Positions 1 through 8,178 of a stretch of 64,000 nucleotides of DNA are shown here, piece by piece. The stretch's first letter is position 1. Each line of letters opens with the position of its first letter. Under the pieces are notes generated by a model, which was not told the DNA's origin, searched no databases, and saw nothing but the letters and a program-made list of their open reading frames with translations. The position numbers and the translations under genes were made by a program. The stretch comes from Geodermatophilus sp. DSM 45219 (GTDB lineage Bacteria; Actinomycetota; Actinomycetes; Mycobacteriales; Geodermatophilaceae): assembly GCF_900104025.1 (NCBI RefSeq), contig NZ_FNIQ01000002.1:124001-188000 (forward strand). Direction: 5' to 3'.

Positions 1-420
1 GGCGACGCCGTAGGAGACCAGGCCGATCCCCATGACCGCGGCGCAGATCATCGCGAACCAGGTCGGCGTGGAGAACTCGGGGCGGTCGGTGTCCCGGCCC
101 AGCCGGATGTCACCGGCCGGGCTGAAGGCCAGGAACACGAGGAAGACCAGGATCGCCAGCGTCACGACCAGGTAGGTCCACCCGAAGGACTCGGTGAGCC
201 AGTTCAGCGACGTCGTGGTGACGGTCGTGAGGTTCTCCGTGAGCAGGACCCCCCACGCGACGAACACCGCGGAGATGGCCACCGAGGTCCAGAAGACCGA
301 TCCCAGCCGGCCGCTGTCCGCGGTGTCGGGGACGGCGTCGGCCGGCAGCGTGGCGAGGTCCGGAGCCGGCGCGGGGGCCGCCGGCTGCTGGGGCACGCGC
401 GCTCCGAGGTCACTGGACAT
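1..420 (-). CDS. BCCT-family (betaine/choline/carnitine) transporter, N-terminal part, runs off the left edge
   Basis: Reading the minus strand from the ATG at 418-420 gives 140 uninterrupted codons to the window edge. A Pro/Ala-rich cytoplasmic N-terminus of about 40 residues is followed by a hydrophobic helix (about 43-62), a second (about 77-98), and then a WFAMICAAVMGIGLVSYGVA stretch. That stretch matches the conserved BCCT segment (WFamMFcAGMGIGLlfwGvaEP in the family). These transporters import glycine betaine or choline by Na+ or H+ symport for osmoprotection. The missing part lies left of coordinate 1. It is divergent from the DUF1185 operon at 750. The family call rests on that one segment and the topology; substrate is unknown. 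Confidence 0.8.
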   Translation of the reverse strand, partial: MSSDLGARVPQQPAAPAPAPDLATLPADAVPDTADSGRLGSVFWTSVAISAVFVAWGVLLTENLTTVTTTSLNWLTESFGWTYLVVTLAILVFLVFLAFSPAGDIRLGRDTDRPEFSTPTWFAMICAAVMGIGLVSYGVA

Positions 421-749
421 GAGGCTCCTCGAGGGGTGGTACGGCGCGATCTACGCCGTCTCTGGTATGCCACAGGACGTTAGGAGCGACACACTCCGGC
501 TGTCAATAGGCAGCCTCCGGTTCGTCGCCGCACGACCCTGCCGGTCAGCCCCCGCCGTGCGTGCAGAAGGCGGTACGCCGACGTATCGACGCAGCTCAAC
601 GCCGATCAAGTGATCAAGGAGCCGCGCGTCCGACATGGCGGCCCGTCGCTCGCTACCAGCACTTCGCGGCCCGGCGTTGACGGCCCGGCGATGACGGCGC
701 TACCGTCCTGTGCCATGCAACAAGCTCCCACCAGGCAGTGGAGGTGCGC
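421..749. other. Intergenic region between divergent genes
   Basis: This 329-base divergent spacer separates the BCCT gene (minus) from the DUF1185 operon (plus) and must hold both promoters. I see no convincing gene, palindrome or repeat. It is slightly less GC-rich around 455-515 (for example GGTATGCC and GTCAATAGG), where promoter elements are plausible, but I cannot assign a -35/-10 pair. Confidence 0.5.
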
Positions 750-1436
750 GTGACCGCCATCGAGATCGCCCAGGCCCGGCACGCCACCCCGGCAGGCGTG
801 ACCCGGGGGGCGGGACCGGCCGTGCACGAGGGCGCGGCCCACGCGGCGGTCGGCGTCCGGAAGGTCGTGCTCTACCGCGAGACGGTGCTCGGCGAGAACG
901 GCAGCGCCCCCGCCGTCCCGGTGCAGCGGGCCACCGCCGCCGCGGTGCTCGCCAACCCCTGGGCCGGCACCGGCCCGGCGACCGACCTGTCCGCGGAGGT
1001 GGCGGTCCTCGCCCCGGTGCTGGCCCGGCTGCTGACCGACCGGCTGATCGCCGCCCTGGGCGGCGTGGACCGCATCGAGGCCTTCGGCAAGGCGGCCGTC
1101 GTCGGGACCGCCGGGGAGCTCGAGCACGCGGCCGCGCTGATCCACACGCCGTACTTCGGCAACCTGGTGCGCGACTTCCTGGACGGCGAGTCGATCATCT
1201 GCTTCGCCGACACACGGGCCGACGCGGGCGAGGCGTTGGTCGTGCCCATGTGGCACAAGACCCAGGCAGCCACCCGCAGCCACTACCAGACGGTGACCGC
1301 GCGGGTGTCCGACGCGCCCCGTGCCGACGAGATCGTCGTCATCGCCGCAGCTTCCACCGGTCCCCGCCCGCACCCGCGCATCGGGGACCGCACCACCGAC
1401 CCCGTCGTGACCGCCGAGAGCCTGGGAGTTTCCTGA
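750..1436 (+). CDS. Amino acid synthesis family protein (DUF1185), first copy
   Basis: The 228-aa product matches the PF06684 'amino acid synthesis' family. The conserved core GKAAVVGTAGELEHAAALIHTPYFGN and the C-terminal RSHYQTVTARVSDAP segment are both present, and both recur in the adjacent paralogue. In-frame GTG codons exist at 738, 744 and 750. I chose 750 because GGAGG at 740-744 sits 5 bases before it. The biochemical function of the family is not established to my knowledge. It is the first gene of a tight forward operon (DUF1185, DUF1185, hydrolase, ALDH, tautomerase, LLM oxidoreductase), so a role in a catabolic pathway is more likely than amino acid biosynthesis. The stop is one base before the next start. 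Confidence 0.85.
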   Translation: MTAIEIAQARHATPAGVTRGAGPAVHEGAAHAAVGVRKVVLYRETVLGENGSAPAVPVQRATAAAVLANPWAGTGPATDLSAEVAVLAPVLARLLTDRLIAALGGVDRIEAFGKAAVVGTAGELEHAAALIHTPYFGNLVRDFLDGESIICFADTRADAGEALVVPMWHKTQAATRSHYQTVTARVSDAPRADEIVVIAAASTGPRPHPRIGDRTTDPVVTAESLGVS

Positions 1437-1437
1437 C

Positions 1438-1989
1438 ATGAAGGTGCGCAAGATCGTGACCATCGTCGAGGAGACCTGCGCGGAGGGCGGCCGTGAGGTC
1501 AGCCCCGCCGCGCGGGTCGCCGTCGTCGCCGCCGTGATCGAGAACCCCTGGGCGGGGCAGGGCTTCGTCGAGGACCTCCAGCCCGGCATCGAGCAGAACG
1601 CCTCGCCCCTGGGCGCCCTCATCGCCCCTCAGGTGCTGGAGGCGCTCGGCGCACCGGCCGAGGCCTACGGCAAGGCCGCCGTCGTCGGGCTGGACGGCGA
1701 GGTCGAGCACGGGTCCGCGCTGATCCACACGCTCAAGTTCGGCGACCACTTCCGGAAGGCCGCCGGCGCGACGACCCTCCTGCCGGCCGTGGAGAAGCGC
1801 GGTCCCGCCGGCGTCGTCTTCGACATCCCGCTCAAGCACGTCACCGACGCGACCATCCGGTCGCACCACCAGACGATCGAGGTCCGCCTCGCCGACGCGC
1901 CCCACCCGGGCGAGCTGGTCATCGCCCTGGCGGCGGCTGCGCAGGGGCGGCCCCAGCAGCGGCTGGCCCCGCTCTCGACCGAGCGCTGA
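1438..1989 (+). CDS. Amino acid synthesis family protein (DUF1185), second copy
   Basis: The 183-aa product is a shorter paralogue of the upstream protein. It shares NPWAG, AYGKAAVVGLDGEVEHGSALIHT and IRSHHQTIEVRLADAPHPGELV. The two are presumably an old tandem duplication or the two subunits of a heteromer. It lacks the N-terminal extension of the first copy and has a KVRKIVTIVEETCAEGG start typical of the family. The ATG is immediately after the stop of the first copy, so the two are translationally coupled. Function unknown; pathway inferred only from neighbours. Confidence 0.85.
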   Translation: MKVRKIVTIVEETCAEGGREVSPAARVAVVAAVIENPWAGQGFVEDLQPGIEQNASPLGALIAPQVLEALGAPAEAYGKAAVVGLDGEVEHGSALIHTLKFGDHFRKAAGATTLLPAVEKRGPAGVVFDIPLKHVTDATIRSHHQTIEVRLADAPHPGELVIALAAAAQGRPQQRLAPLSTER

Positions 1990-1999
1990 GCTGACGGCC

Positions 2000-2731
2000 A
2001 TGGCGAGGTCCCCGTTGGTCCTGCTGCACGGGGTGGGCCTGGACTCCACCATGTGGGAGCCCGTCACGGCCCTGCTCGAGGACGACGTCGACGTGCGGGC
2101 CCTGGACCTGCCCGGGCACGGCCGGCGCGAGCCCGCTCCGGACGGCGTCACGCTCGCCGACCTGGCCGCCGGCGTCGCCGGGGAGGTCCCGCCCGGCTCG
2201 CACCTCGTCGGGTTCTCCCTGGGCGCGCTCGTCGCGCAGCACCTGGCCCGGCACCGTCCCGACCTGGTGGCGACGCTGACCTCGGTCAGCTCGGTGTGCC
2301 GGCGCACCGAGGCGGAGCGGGCGGCGGTGCTGGCCCGGCTGGACTCGGCCGCCGCCGACTTCCCCGGCAGCGTCGCCGCGTCGCTGCAGCGCTGGTACGA
2401 CGGCACCGGCACCGCCCCCGAGGTGGTGCGCCGGACGGAGGCCACGCTGCTGGCCAACGACGTCCCGTCGTACCTGAACTGCTACCGGGTCTTCGCCACC
2501 GCGGACGCCGAGATCGCCCCCGAGCTGCCACGGATAGCCGTCCCGTCGCTGGCGGTCACCGGCGAGCTCGACCCGGGCTCCACGCCGGGGATGACCCACC
2601 GGCTGGCCGACGCGATCCCGGACTGCCGGGCCGTCGTCGTCCCCGGCGCGCGGCACATGCTGCCGGTCCAGCGCCCGCAGGACCTCGTCACCTGTCTGAC
2701 CACCTTCATCGGAGAGAGGGCCCATGTCTGA
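2000..2731 (+). CDS. Alpha/beta-fold hydrolase
   Basis: The 243-aa protein has the alpha/beta-hydrolase signature: LLHGVGLDSTMW oxyanion-hole strand near residue 8, nucleophile elbow GFSLG with Ser73, a GELDPGSTPGM acid region and GARHML with the catalytic His near the C-terminus. It is closest in pattern to 3-oxoadipate enol-lactonase-like hydrolases, but I cannot assign the substrate. It lies 10 bases after the second DUF1185 gene and overlaps the aldehyde dehydrogenase start by 8 bases, so it belongs to the same transcript. It probably cleaves an ester, lactone or C-C bond in the pathway. Confidence 0.88.
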   Translation: MARSPLVLLHGVGLDSTMWEPVTALLEDDVDVRALDLPGHGRREPAPDGVTLADLAAGVAGEVPPGSHLVGFSLGALVAQHLARHRPDLVATLTSVSSVCRRTEAERAAVLARLDSAAADFPGSVAASLQRWYDGTGTAPEVVRRTEATLLANDVPSYLNCYRVFATADAEIAPELPRIAVPSLAVTGELDPGSTPGMTHRLADAIPDCRAVVVPGARHMLPVQRPQDLVTCLTTFIGERAHV

Positions 2732-4211
2732 CCTCGGGCAGTTCGAGCACCACATCGGCGGCGAGTGGGTGGCGCCGGCGGCCGGCGAGTACTTCGAGAG
2801 CACCAACCCGGCGACGGGTGCCGCGCTCTACACCGCGGCGCGCGGCGACGCGGCCGACGTGTCGCGCGCCGTGCGTGCCGCCCGGACCGCCTTCGAGGAC
2901 CCGCGCTGGCGGGACCTCAGCCAGACCCGCCGGGGTCACCTGCTGCGCCGGCTCGGCGACCTCGTCGGCGAGCACGCCGAGGAGCTGGCCCGGATGGAGA
3001 CGCAGGACAACGGCAAGCTGCTGCGCGAGATGCGCGGGCAGCTGACCACCCTGCCCGAGTACTACTGGTACTACGCCGGGCTGGCCGACAAGATCCAGGG
3101 CGACGTCATCCCGACCTCGGACCGCCGGGTGCTGAACTACACCACCCGCGAGCCGCTCGGGGTCGTCGGCGCGATCACCCCGTGGAACTCCCCGCTGACC
3201 CTGACCACCAGCAAGCTCGCCCCGGCGCTGTGCGCCGGCAACACGGTGGTCATCAAGCCGTCGGAGTACACCTCGGCGACGGTGCTGAAGCTCGCCGAGC
3301 TGGTGCTGGAGGCGGGCTTCCCGCCCGGCGCGGTCAACGTGGTGACCGGCTTCGGGCCGGAGGCCGGGCAGGCGCTGGTCGACCACCCGGACCTGGCGAA
3401 GATCTCCTTCACCGGCAGCACCGGCACCGGGGCCCGGATCGCCGCGAGCACGGCGGCCCGGTTCATCGGCTCGACGCTCGAGCTCGGCGGGAAGTCGCCC
3501 AACATCGTCTTCGAGGACGCGGACGTCGCCAACGCCTCGATGGGCGTCGTGGCCGGCATCTTCGCCGCCGCCGGGCAGACCTGCATCGCCGGCAGCCGGG
3601 TGTTCGCGCACCGGTCGGTCTACGACGAGCTGCTGGAGCGGGTGACCGAGCGGGCCCGCAGCATCCGGATCGGCGACCCGCTGCAGGACAGCACCGAGCT
3701 GGGTCCGCTGGCCTTCGCCGACCAGCGGGACAAGGTCGCCGGGTACGTCGACATCGGCCGCAGCGAGGGCGCCCGGGTGCTCACCGGCGGGCGGCCCACC
3801 GACGGCGGGCTGGGCGGCTTCTTCTACGAGCCGACCGTGCTGGTCGACGTGGACAACTCCATGCGCGTCGTCCGGGAGGAGATCTTCGGTCCGGTGGCGG
3901 CGGTCATGCCGTTCGACTCCGAGGAGGAGGTCGTGCGGCTGGCCAACGACACCGAGTACGGGCTGGCTGCCGGCGTCTGGACCTCGGACCTGTCCCGGGC
4001 GCACCGGATGGCTTCGCGGCTGGAGGCCGGGACCATCTGGGTCAACACCTACCGGGCCATGTCGCCGATGTCGCCGCGGCAGGGCTTCAAGAACAGCGGG
4101 GTGGGCGTCGAGCACGGCACGGAGACGATCCGCGAGTACACGCGGCTCAAGAGCGTGTGGATCAACACCAGCCAGGAGCCGGTGGCCGACCCGTTCGTCA
4201 TGCGGAGCTGA
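2724..4211 (+). CDS. Aldehyde dehydrogenase (NAD(P)+)
   Basis: The 495-aa protein is a full-length ALDH superfamily member. The nucleotide-binding ITPWNSPL and FTGSTGTG motifs are present. The general base is Glu253 in LELGGKSPN and the nucleophile is Cys287 in GQTCIAGSR; their 34-residue spacing is the family norm. The EEIFGPV segment is also present. It oxidises an aldehyde to the acid, probably the semialdehyde or aldehyde produced by the other operon enzymes. The ATG at 2724 lies inside the hydrolase gene, with AGAGAGGG just upstream as ribosome-binding site. Substrate is not deducible. Confidence 0.93.
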   Translation: MSDLGQFEHHIGGEWVAPAAGEYFESTNPATGAALYTAARGDAADVSRAVRAARTAFEDPRWRDLSQTRRGHLLRRLGDLVGEHAEELARMETQDNGKLLREMRGQLTTLPEYYWYYAGLADKIQGDVIPTSDRRVLNYTTREPLGVVGAITPWNSPLTLTTSKLAPALCAGNTVVIKPSEYTSATVLKLAELVLEAGFPPGAVNVVTGFGPEAGQALVDHPDLAKISFTGSTGTGARIAASTAARFIGSTLELGGKSPNIVFEDADVANASMGVVAGIFAAAGQTCIAGSRVFAHRSVYDELLERVTERARSIRIGDPLQDSTELGPLAFADQRDKVAGYVDIGRSEGARVLTGGRPTDGGLGGFFYEPTVLVDVDNSMRVVREEIFGPVAAVMPFDSEEEVVRLANDTEYGLAAGVWTSDLSRAHRMASRLEAGTIWVNTYRAMSPMSPRQGFKNSGVGVEHGTETIREYTRLKSVWINTSQEPVADPFVMRS

Positions 4212-4213
4212 GC

Positions 4214-4465
4214 GTGCCCCTCGTCGAGGTGACCCTCGGTGCCGGGCGCACCGACCAGCAGGTCCGCGAGCTGATCCACGAGGTGCACGCGGCCGTGACC
4301 CGGACGACCGGCGCCCGGTCCGAGCACGTCCGGGTCATCGTCCGCGAGGTCCCGCGGGCCCACTGGGCCACCGGGGACGTGACCCTGAGCGAGATGGACG
4401 CCGCCGCGCCGCCGTCCGCCCCTTCCACCACCACCACCACCACCGTCAGTCAGGAGCCGACGTGA
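4214..4465 (+). CDS. Tautomerase (4-oxalocrotonate tautomerase-like)
   Basis: This small 83-aa protein starts PLVEVTLGAGRTDQQ after the initiator, giving the catalytic N-terminal Pro1 of the tautomerase superfamily once Met is removed. The family requires exactly this arrangement, and it fixes the GTG at 4214 as the start, two bases after the ALDH stop. Enzymes of this type interconvert enol and keto acids, fitting an aromatic or heterocycle catabolic operon. The body after about residue 60 is low complexity (APPSAPSTTTTTT), encoded by a short CAC-type trinucleotide run at about 4428-4443. The stop overlaps the next start (GTGA). Confidence 0.82.
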   Translation: MPLVEVTLGAGRTDQQVRELIHEVHAAVTRTTGARSEHVRVIVREVPRAHWATGDVTLSEMDAAAPPSAPSTTTTTTVSQEPT

Positions 4466-5511
4466 AGTTCTCACTGTTCGTCCACATGGAGCGCTGGGAC
4501 GACTCGGTCAGCCACCGCCAGCTGTTCGAGGACCTGACCGAGCTGACCCTCATGGCCGAGGCCGGTGGCTTCAGCACCGTGTGGATCGGCGAGCACCACT
4601 CGATGGAGTACACGATCTCCCCGAGCCCGATGCCGCAGCTGGCCTACCTGGCGGCCCGCACGGAGCGGATCCGGCTGGGCGCGGGCACCATCATCGCCCC
4701 GTTCTGGAACCCGATCCGGGTCGCCGGCGAGTGCGCGCTGCTCGACGTGATCAGCGACGGCCGGATGGAGGTGGGCCTCGCGCGCGGCGCCTACCAGTTC
4801 GAGTTCGACCGGCTGGCCGGGGGGATCCCCGCCTCCAGCGGGGGCACGCACCTGCGCGAGATGGTCCCGGCCGTCCAGGCGCTGTGGCAGGGCGACTACG
4901 CGCACGAGGGGGAGATCTGGCAGTTCCCCACCTCGACCAGCGTGCCCAAGCCGGTCCAGCGGCCCGGACCGCCCGTGTGGATCGCGGCGCGCGACCCCGA
5001 CTCGCACGACTTCGCGGTCAGGTCCGGGTGCAACGTCATGGTCACCCCGCTGATGAAGGGCGACGAGGAGGTGCTCGACCTGACCCGCAAGTTCGAGACC
5101 GCCGTGGCCGCCCACCCGGAGGTGTCCCGCCCCCAGCTCATGGTGCTGCGGCACACCCACGTGCACTCCCCGGACGACCCGGACGGCTGGCGACCCGCGG
5201 CCGAGGCGGTCTCCCGGTTCTACCGGACCTTCGACGCGTGGTTCGGCAACGAGGCCACGCCGGTGGACGGGTTCCTGGAGCCCAGCCCGGAGTCGAAGTT
5301 CGAGGGCCGCCCGGAGTTCGAGCCGGAGAGCCTGCACAAGACCGCGATGATCGGGACGCCGGAGGAGGTCGTCGAGCGGATCCGCTACTACCAGGAGCTC
5401 GGCGTCGACGAGTTCAGCTTCTGGTGCGACAACAGCCTGCCGCACGAGGAGAAGCGGAAGTCGCTGGCCCTGTTCATCGAGCACGTGGTGCCGGCCTTCG
5501 CGCAGGCCTGA
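4462..5511 (+). CDS. LLM-class flavin-dependent oxidoreductase
   Basis: The 349-aa protein shows the bacterial luciferase-like TIM-barrel pattern: AEAGGFSTVWIGEHHS near residue 32, LAYLAARTERIRLGAGTIIAPFWNPIRVAGE, and the C-terminal IGTPEEVVERIRYYQELGVDEFSFW. It is a probable FMNH2- or F420-dependent monooxygenase or oxidoreductase. In such clusters LLM enzymes often perform the oxygen-dependent ring-opening or hydroxylation step (family knowledge), which here would feed the hydrolase and ALDH. The GTG start overlaps the tautomerase stop by four bases. It is the last forward gene of the operon; a convergent hydrolase follows. Confidence 0.92.
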   Translation: MKFSLFVHMERWDDSVSHRQLFEDLTELTLMAEAGGFSTVWIGEHHSMEYTISPSPMPQLAYLAARTERIRLGAGTIIAPFWNPIRVAGECALLDVISDGRMEVGLARGAYQFEFDRLAGGIPASSGGTHLREMVPAVQALWQGDYAHEGEIWQFPTSTSVPKPVQRPGPPVWIAARDPDSHDFAVRSGCNVMVTPLMKGDEEVLDLTRKFETAVAAHPEVSRPQLMVLRHTHVHSPDDPDGWRPAAEAVSRFYRTFDAWFGNEATPVDGFLEPSPESKFEGRPEFEPESLHKTAMIGTPEEVVERIRYYQELGVDEFSFWCDNSLPHEEKRKSLALFIEHVVPAFAQA

Positions 5512-5558
5512 CCGCGCGGCCCGGCCGTGACGCACGGACGCCACGGCCCGGGCCGCCG

Positions 5559-6248
5559 TCAGCCCTGGGCGCGCACCCGGTCGGCGATCAGCCCGGCGAC
5601 GAGCCCGGGCCGGCTGAGCAGCGGGCTGTGGCCGCACGACCACGGCACGCTGCGGGTCGCGCGGCCGGCCATGGCCCGCTGCAGGTCCGGGTGGACGACC
5701 TCGTCGGCGGTGCAGACGGCGTAGGTGGAGGGGACCGACCGCCAGGCGACCGCCTCCGGCACGCCGCGGAAGACGGCGCGGCGGACCGGGCGCAGCCGGG
5801 CCGCCGCCGCGGCCGCCAGGTCGGCCGGGGCGTCGCGGTAGAGCAGCTGCAGGCCCAGGACGGGGTCCAGGGCGACCTCGTCCCCGGACACCCGCAGCGC
5901 CTCGCCCAGCCGGGTGTCGGGCAGGTCCGCGAAGCGCGTCCGGCCGACCGACTCGCCCTCGTCGAGCTGGAAGGCCGCCAGGTAGACCAGCTCGCGCACG
6001 AGCGGGTGGACGCCGGCGGCGGTGACGACCGCGCCGCCGTAGGAGTGCCCGACGAGCACCGCCGGACGGCCGAAGGCGTCCAGGGCGTCCCGTGCCGCGC
6101 GGGTGTCGGCGGCCAGGTCGGTCAGCGGCAGCTCGACGGCGGCGCTGTGCACGCCGTCCTCGGCCAGCGCCGCGCGGACGGCGTCCCAGCACCACGCGCC
6201 GTGCCACAGCCCGTGCACCAGCACGGCTCCCGGCGCCGAGTCGTCCAC
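5559..6248 (-). CDS. Alpha/beta hydrolase
   Basis: The 229-aa product begins VDDSAPGAVLVHGLWHGAWCWDAV. It has the oxyanion-hole HG motif, nucleophile elbow GHSYGG, an acid-containing CTADEVVHPD segment and the histidine in SCGHSPLLSRP. This pattern matches the MenH/hydroxynitrile-lyase/methylesterase-like group. Longer reading frames upstream have no homology, so I place the start at the GTG ending at 6248, 8 bases after the ABM gene. The two form a minus-strand operon converging on the LLM operon. Substrate unknown. Confidence 0.85.
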   Translation of the reverse strand: MDDSAPGAVLVHGLWHGAWCWDAVRAALAEDGVHSAAVELPLTDLAADTRAARDALDAFGRPAVLVGHSYGGAVVTAAGVHPLVRELVYLAAFQLDEGESVGRTRFADLPDTRLGEALRVSGDEVALDPVLGLQLLYRDAPADLAAAAAARLRPVRRAVFRGVPEAVAWRSVPSTYAVCTADEVVHPDLQRAMAGRATRSVPWSCGHSPLLSRPGLVAGLIADRVRAQG

Positions 6249-6256
6249 CGGGGGCC

Positions 6257-6547
6257 TCAGAGGTCGAGGGTCTCGGAGAAGGCGCGCTCCCGGCTGGCCA
6301 GCAGCGGGAGCGTGGGGACGGCGATCCGCCGGAAGTGCTCGGACTCCCCGTGCGCCCGGTAGGCCGCCTCGTCGTCGTAGACCTCGAAGAGCTCGAAGAC
6401 CAGCGGCCGGTCCGGCTCCTGGTGGGCCAGCCACAGCCGGCAGCCCGGTTCCTGCCGGGACAGCGGCCCGAGCCGGGCCAGCGCGTCGCGGACGGCGTCC
6501 ACCGACGCCTCGGTCGCCGTCCACGTGGCCCGCACGACGTAGCCCAC
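6257..6547 (-). CDS. Antibiotic biosynthesis monooxygenase (ABM) domain protein
   Basis: The 96-aa single-domain protein has VGYVVRATWTATEASVDAV at the N-terminus and the ABM pattern EPGCRLWLAHQEPDRPLVFELFEVYDDEAAYRAHGESEHF, where W, F and the AYRAH..SEHF helix are typical of the dimeric ferredoxin-like ABM fold. Members include quinol monooxygenases such as YgiN and small haem-degrading enzymes. The GTG start at 6547 follows an AG-rich leader. It is upstream of and probably co-transcribed with the alpha/beta hydrolase. The exact substrate is unknown. Confidence 0.85.
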   Translation of the reverse strand: MGYVVRATWTATEASVDAVRDALARLGPLSRQEPGCRLWLAHQEPDRPLVFELFEVYDDEAAYRAHGESEHFRRIAVPTLPLLASRERAFSETLDL

Positions 6548-6621
6548 CGCTGCCCCTCTCCCCGGCGCCCCCGTGGCGCCGTCCCGGGCCGCAGTCTCGC
6601 CGACGCCGGGGCGGCATCCGG

Positions 6622-8076
6622 TCAGGGGGTCGGGGTCGGCCGTCGCCGGTGGTGCGGGCTGTCCGGGTTGAGCAGCGAGTGCCGGCGGCCGTAGGCGAAG
6701 TAGATGACGAACCCGATGACCAGCCACACGCCGAAGCGGGCCCAGGTCTCCCAGGGCAGCTGGTAGATCAGGAACAGCGACGACAGGACCCCGAACGCCG
6801 GGACGAAGGGCATGAACGGCAGCCGGAACGAGCGGGGCGTGTCGGGCCGGGTGTAGCGGAACAGGATGACCGCGGCGCACACCACGATGAACGCCGACAG
6901 GATCCCGATGTTGGTCAGGTCCGCGACGGCGCGGATCGGGAAGACCCCGGCGAGCAGGGCCGAGCCGATGCCGGCGATCCAGGTCACCCGCTGCGGGGTG
7001 CCGTGGCGGTCCACTCCGGCGAACCACGGGGGCAGCAGCCCGTCGCGGCTCATGGAGAACCACACCCGGGTGACGCCGAGCAGGAAGGTCAGCATCACGG
7101 TCAGGATGGACAGCACGGCGAACACCGAGATGATGCCGGCGATCACCGGCAGGCCGACGCTGGTGAAGGCCGAGGCGAAGCCGGCCGTCGGGTCGATGTC
7201 CTGGTAGTCCTGCATCCCGGTGAGCACCAGCGTGGCCGCCACGTACAGCACCATCGCGATGACCAGCGACAGGATGATCGCCCGGGGCATGTGCTTCTTG
7301 CCGTCCTCGGCCTCCTCGGCGGCGGTGCTCATGGCGTCGTAGCCGAAGACGGCGAAGAAGACGGTGGCCGCGCCGGTGAGCACCGGGCCGAACCCGGCCG
7401 GCAGGAACGGGTCGTAGTTCCCGGCGTCTATGTAGAAGACGCCCAGCCCGATGATGAACAGGATCAGCAGGATCTTGATCGCCACGGCGACGAGCTCGAA
7501 CCGGCCGAAGGTCCTGGTGCCACGGCTGAGGATGAAGGTCACGAGCAGGCAGATCAGGACGGCCGGGACGTTGACGACACCGCCCTCCTCGGCCGACGCG
7601 GTGAGCGACACCGGCAGGCCGACCCCGAAGCCGTCGAGGAACGCCTCCAGGTAGCCCGAGATGCCGATCGCCACGACCGCGACGATGGCGATGTACTCCA
7701 GCAGCAGGTCCCAGCCGATGAACCACCCGATGACCTCGCCCAGGGCCACGTAGCCGTAGGTGTAGGCCGAGCCCGCCCGCGGGATCATCCCGGCGAACTC
7801 GGCGTAGGACATCGCCGCGGCCGCCGACGCCAGCCCGGCGATGAGGAAGGCGATCAGCACGGCCGGGCCCACGCCGGGGTTGTCCTCGTCGCCGGCCGCC
7901 ACCAGCCCGGCGAGGGAGAAGATCCCGACGCCGATGATGCCGCCGACCCCGATCGCGGTCAGCTGCCAGAGCCCCAGGCTCTTGGTCAGCGCGCCGGCTC
8001 CGCTGTCCTGCTCGATCTCGTCCATCCGGTCGACCGGCATCCGCCGCCAGATCGACCGCTCCGCTCGCGTGCTCAT
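6622..8076 (-). CDS. APC-family amino acid permease
   Basis: The 484-aa integral membrane protein has about 12 to 14 hydrophobic segments. The N-terminal LTAIGVGGIIGVGIFSLAG motif is the signature of APC-superfamily amino acid/cationic amino acid transporters, and SYAEFAGMIPRAGSAYTYGYVALGE is the conserved TM3 loop. The sequence is closest to the cationic amino acid transporter (YfnA-like) group. It probably works as a proton symporter. The ATG at 8076 follows an AGGGGG stretch. It stands alone on the minus strand; no regulatory site is evident. Confidence 0.92.
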   Translation of the reverse strand: MSTRAERSIWRRMPVDRMDEIEQDSGAGALTKSLGLWQLTAIGVGGIIGVGIFSLAGLVAAGDEDNPGVGPAVLIAFLIAGLASAAAAMSYAEFAGMIPRAGSAYTYGYVALGEVIGWFIGWDLLLEYIAIVAVVAIGISGYLEAFLDGFGVGLPVSLTASAEEGGVVNVPAVLICLLVTFILSRGTRTFGRFELVAVAIKILLILFIIGLGVFYIDAGNYDPFLPAGFGPVLTGAATVFFAVFGYDAMSTAAEEAEDGKKHMPRAIILSLVIAMVLYVAATLVLTGMQDYQDIDPTAGFASAFTSVGLPVIAGIISVFAVLSILTVMLTFLLGVTRVWFSMSRDGLLPPWFAGVDRHGTPQRVTWIAGIGSALLAGVFPIRAVADLTNIGILSAFIVVCAAVILFRYTRPDTPRSFRLPFMPFVPAFGVLSSLFLIYQLPWETWARFGVWLVIGFVIYFAYGRRHSLLNPDSPHHRRRPTPTP

Positions 8077-8178
8077 GGGTCCCCCTCGGGCCCCGGGGGG
8101 GCCGTGGCAGTGCTCGGCGAGGCCGCGACAGGTGGATGGTGGGTGCCGCCCGGCCCGGCCGTCAACGCAGCGGGGAGT

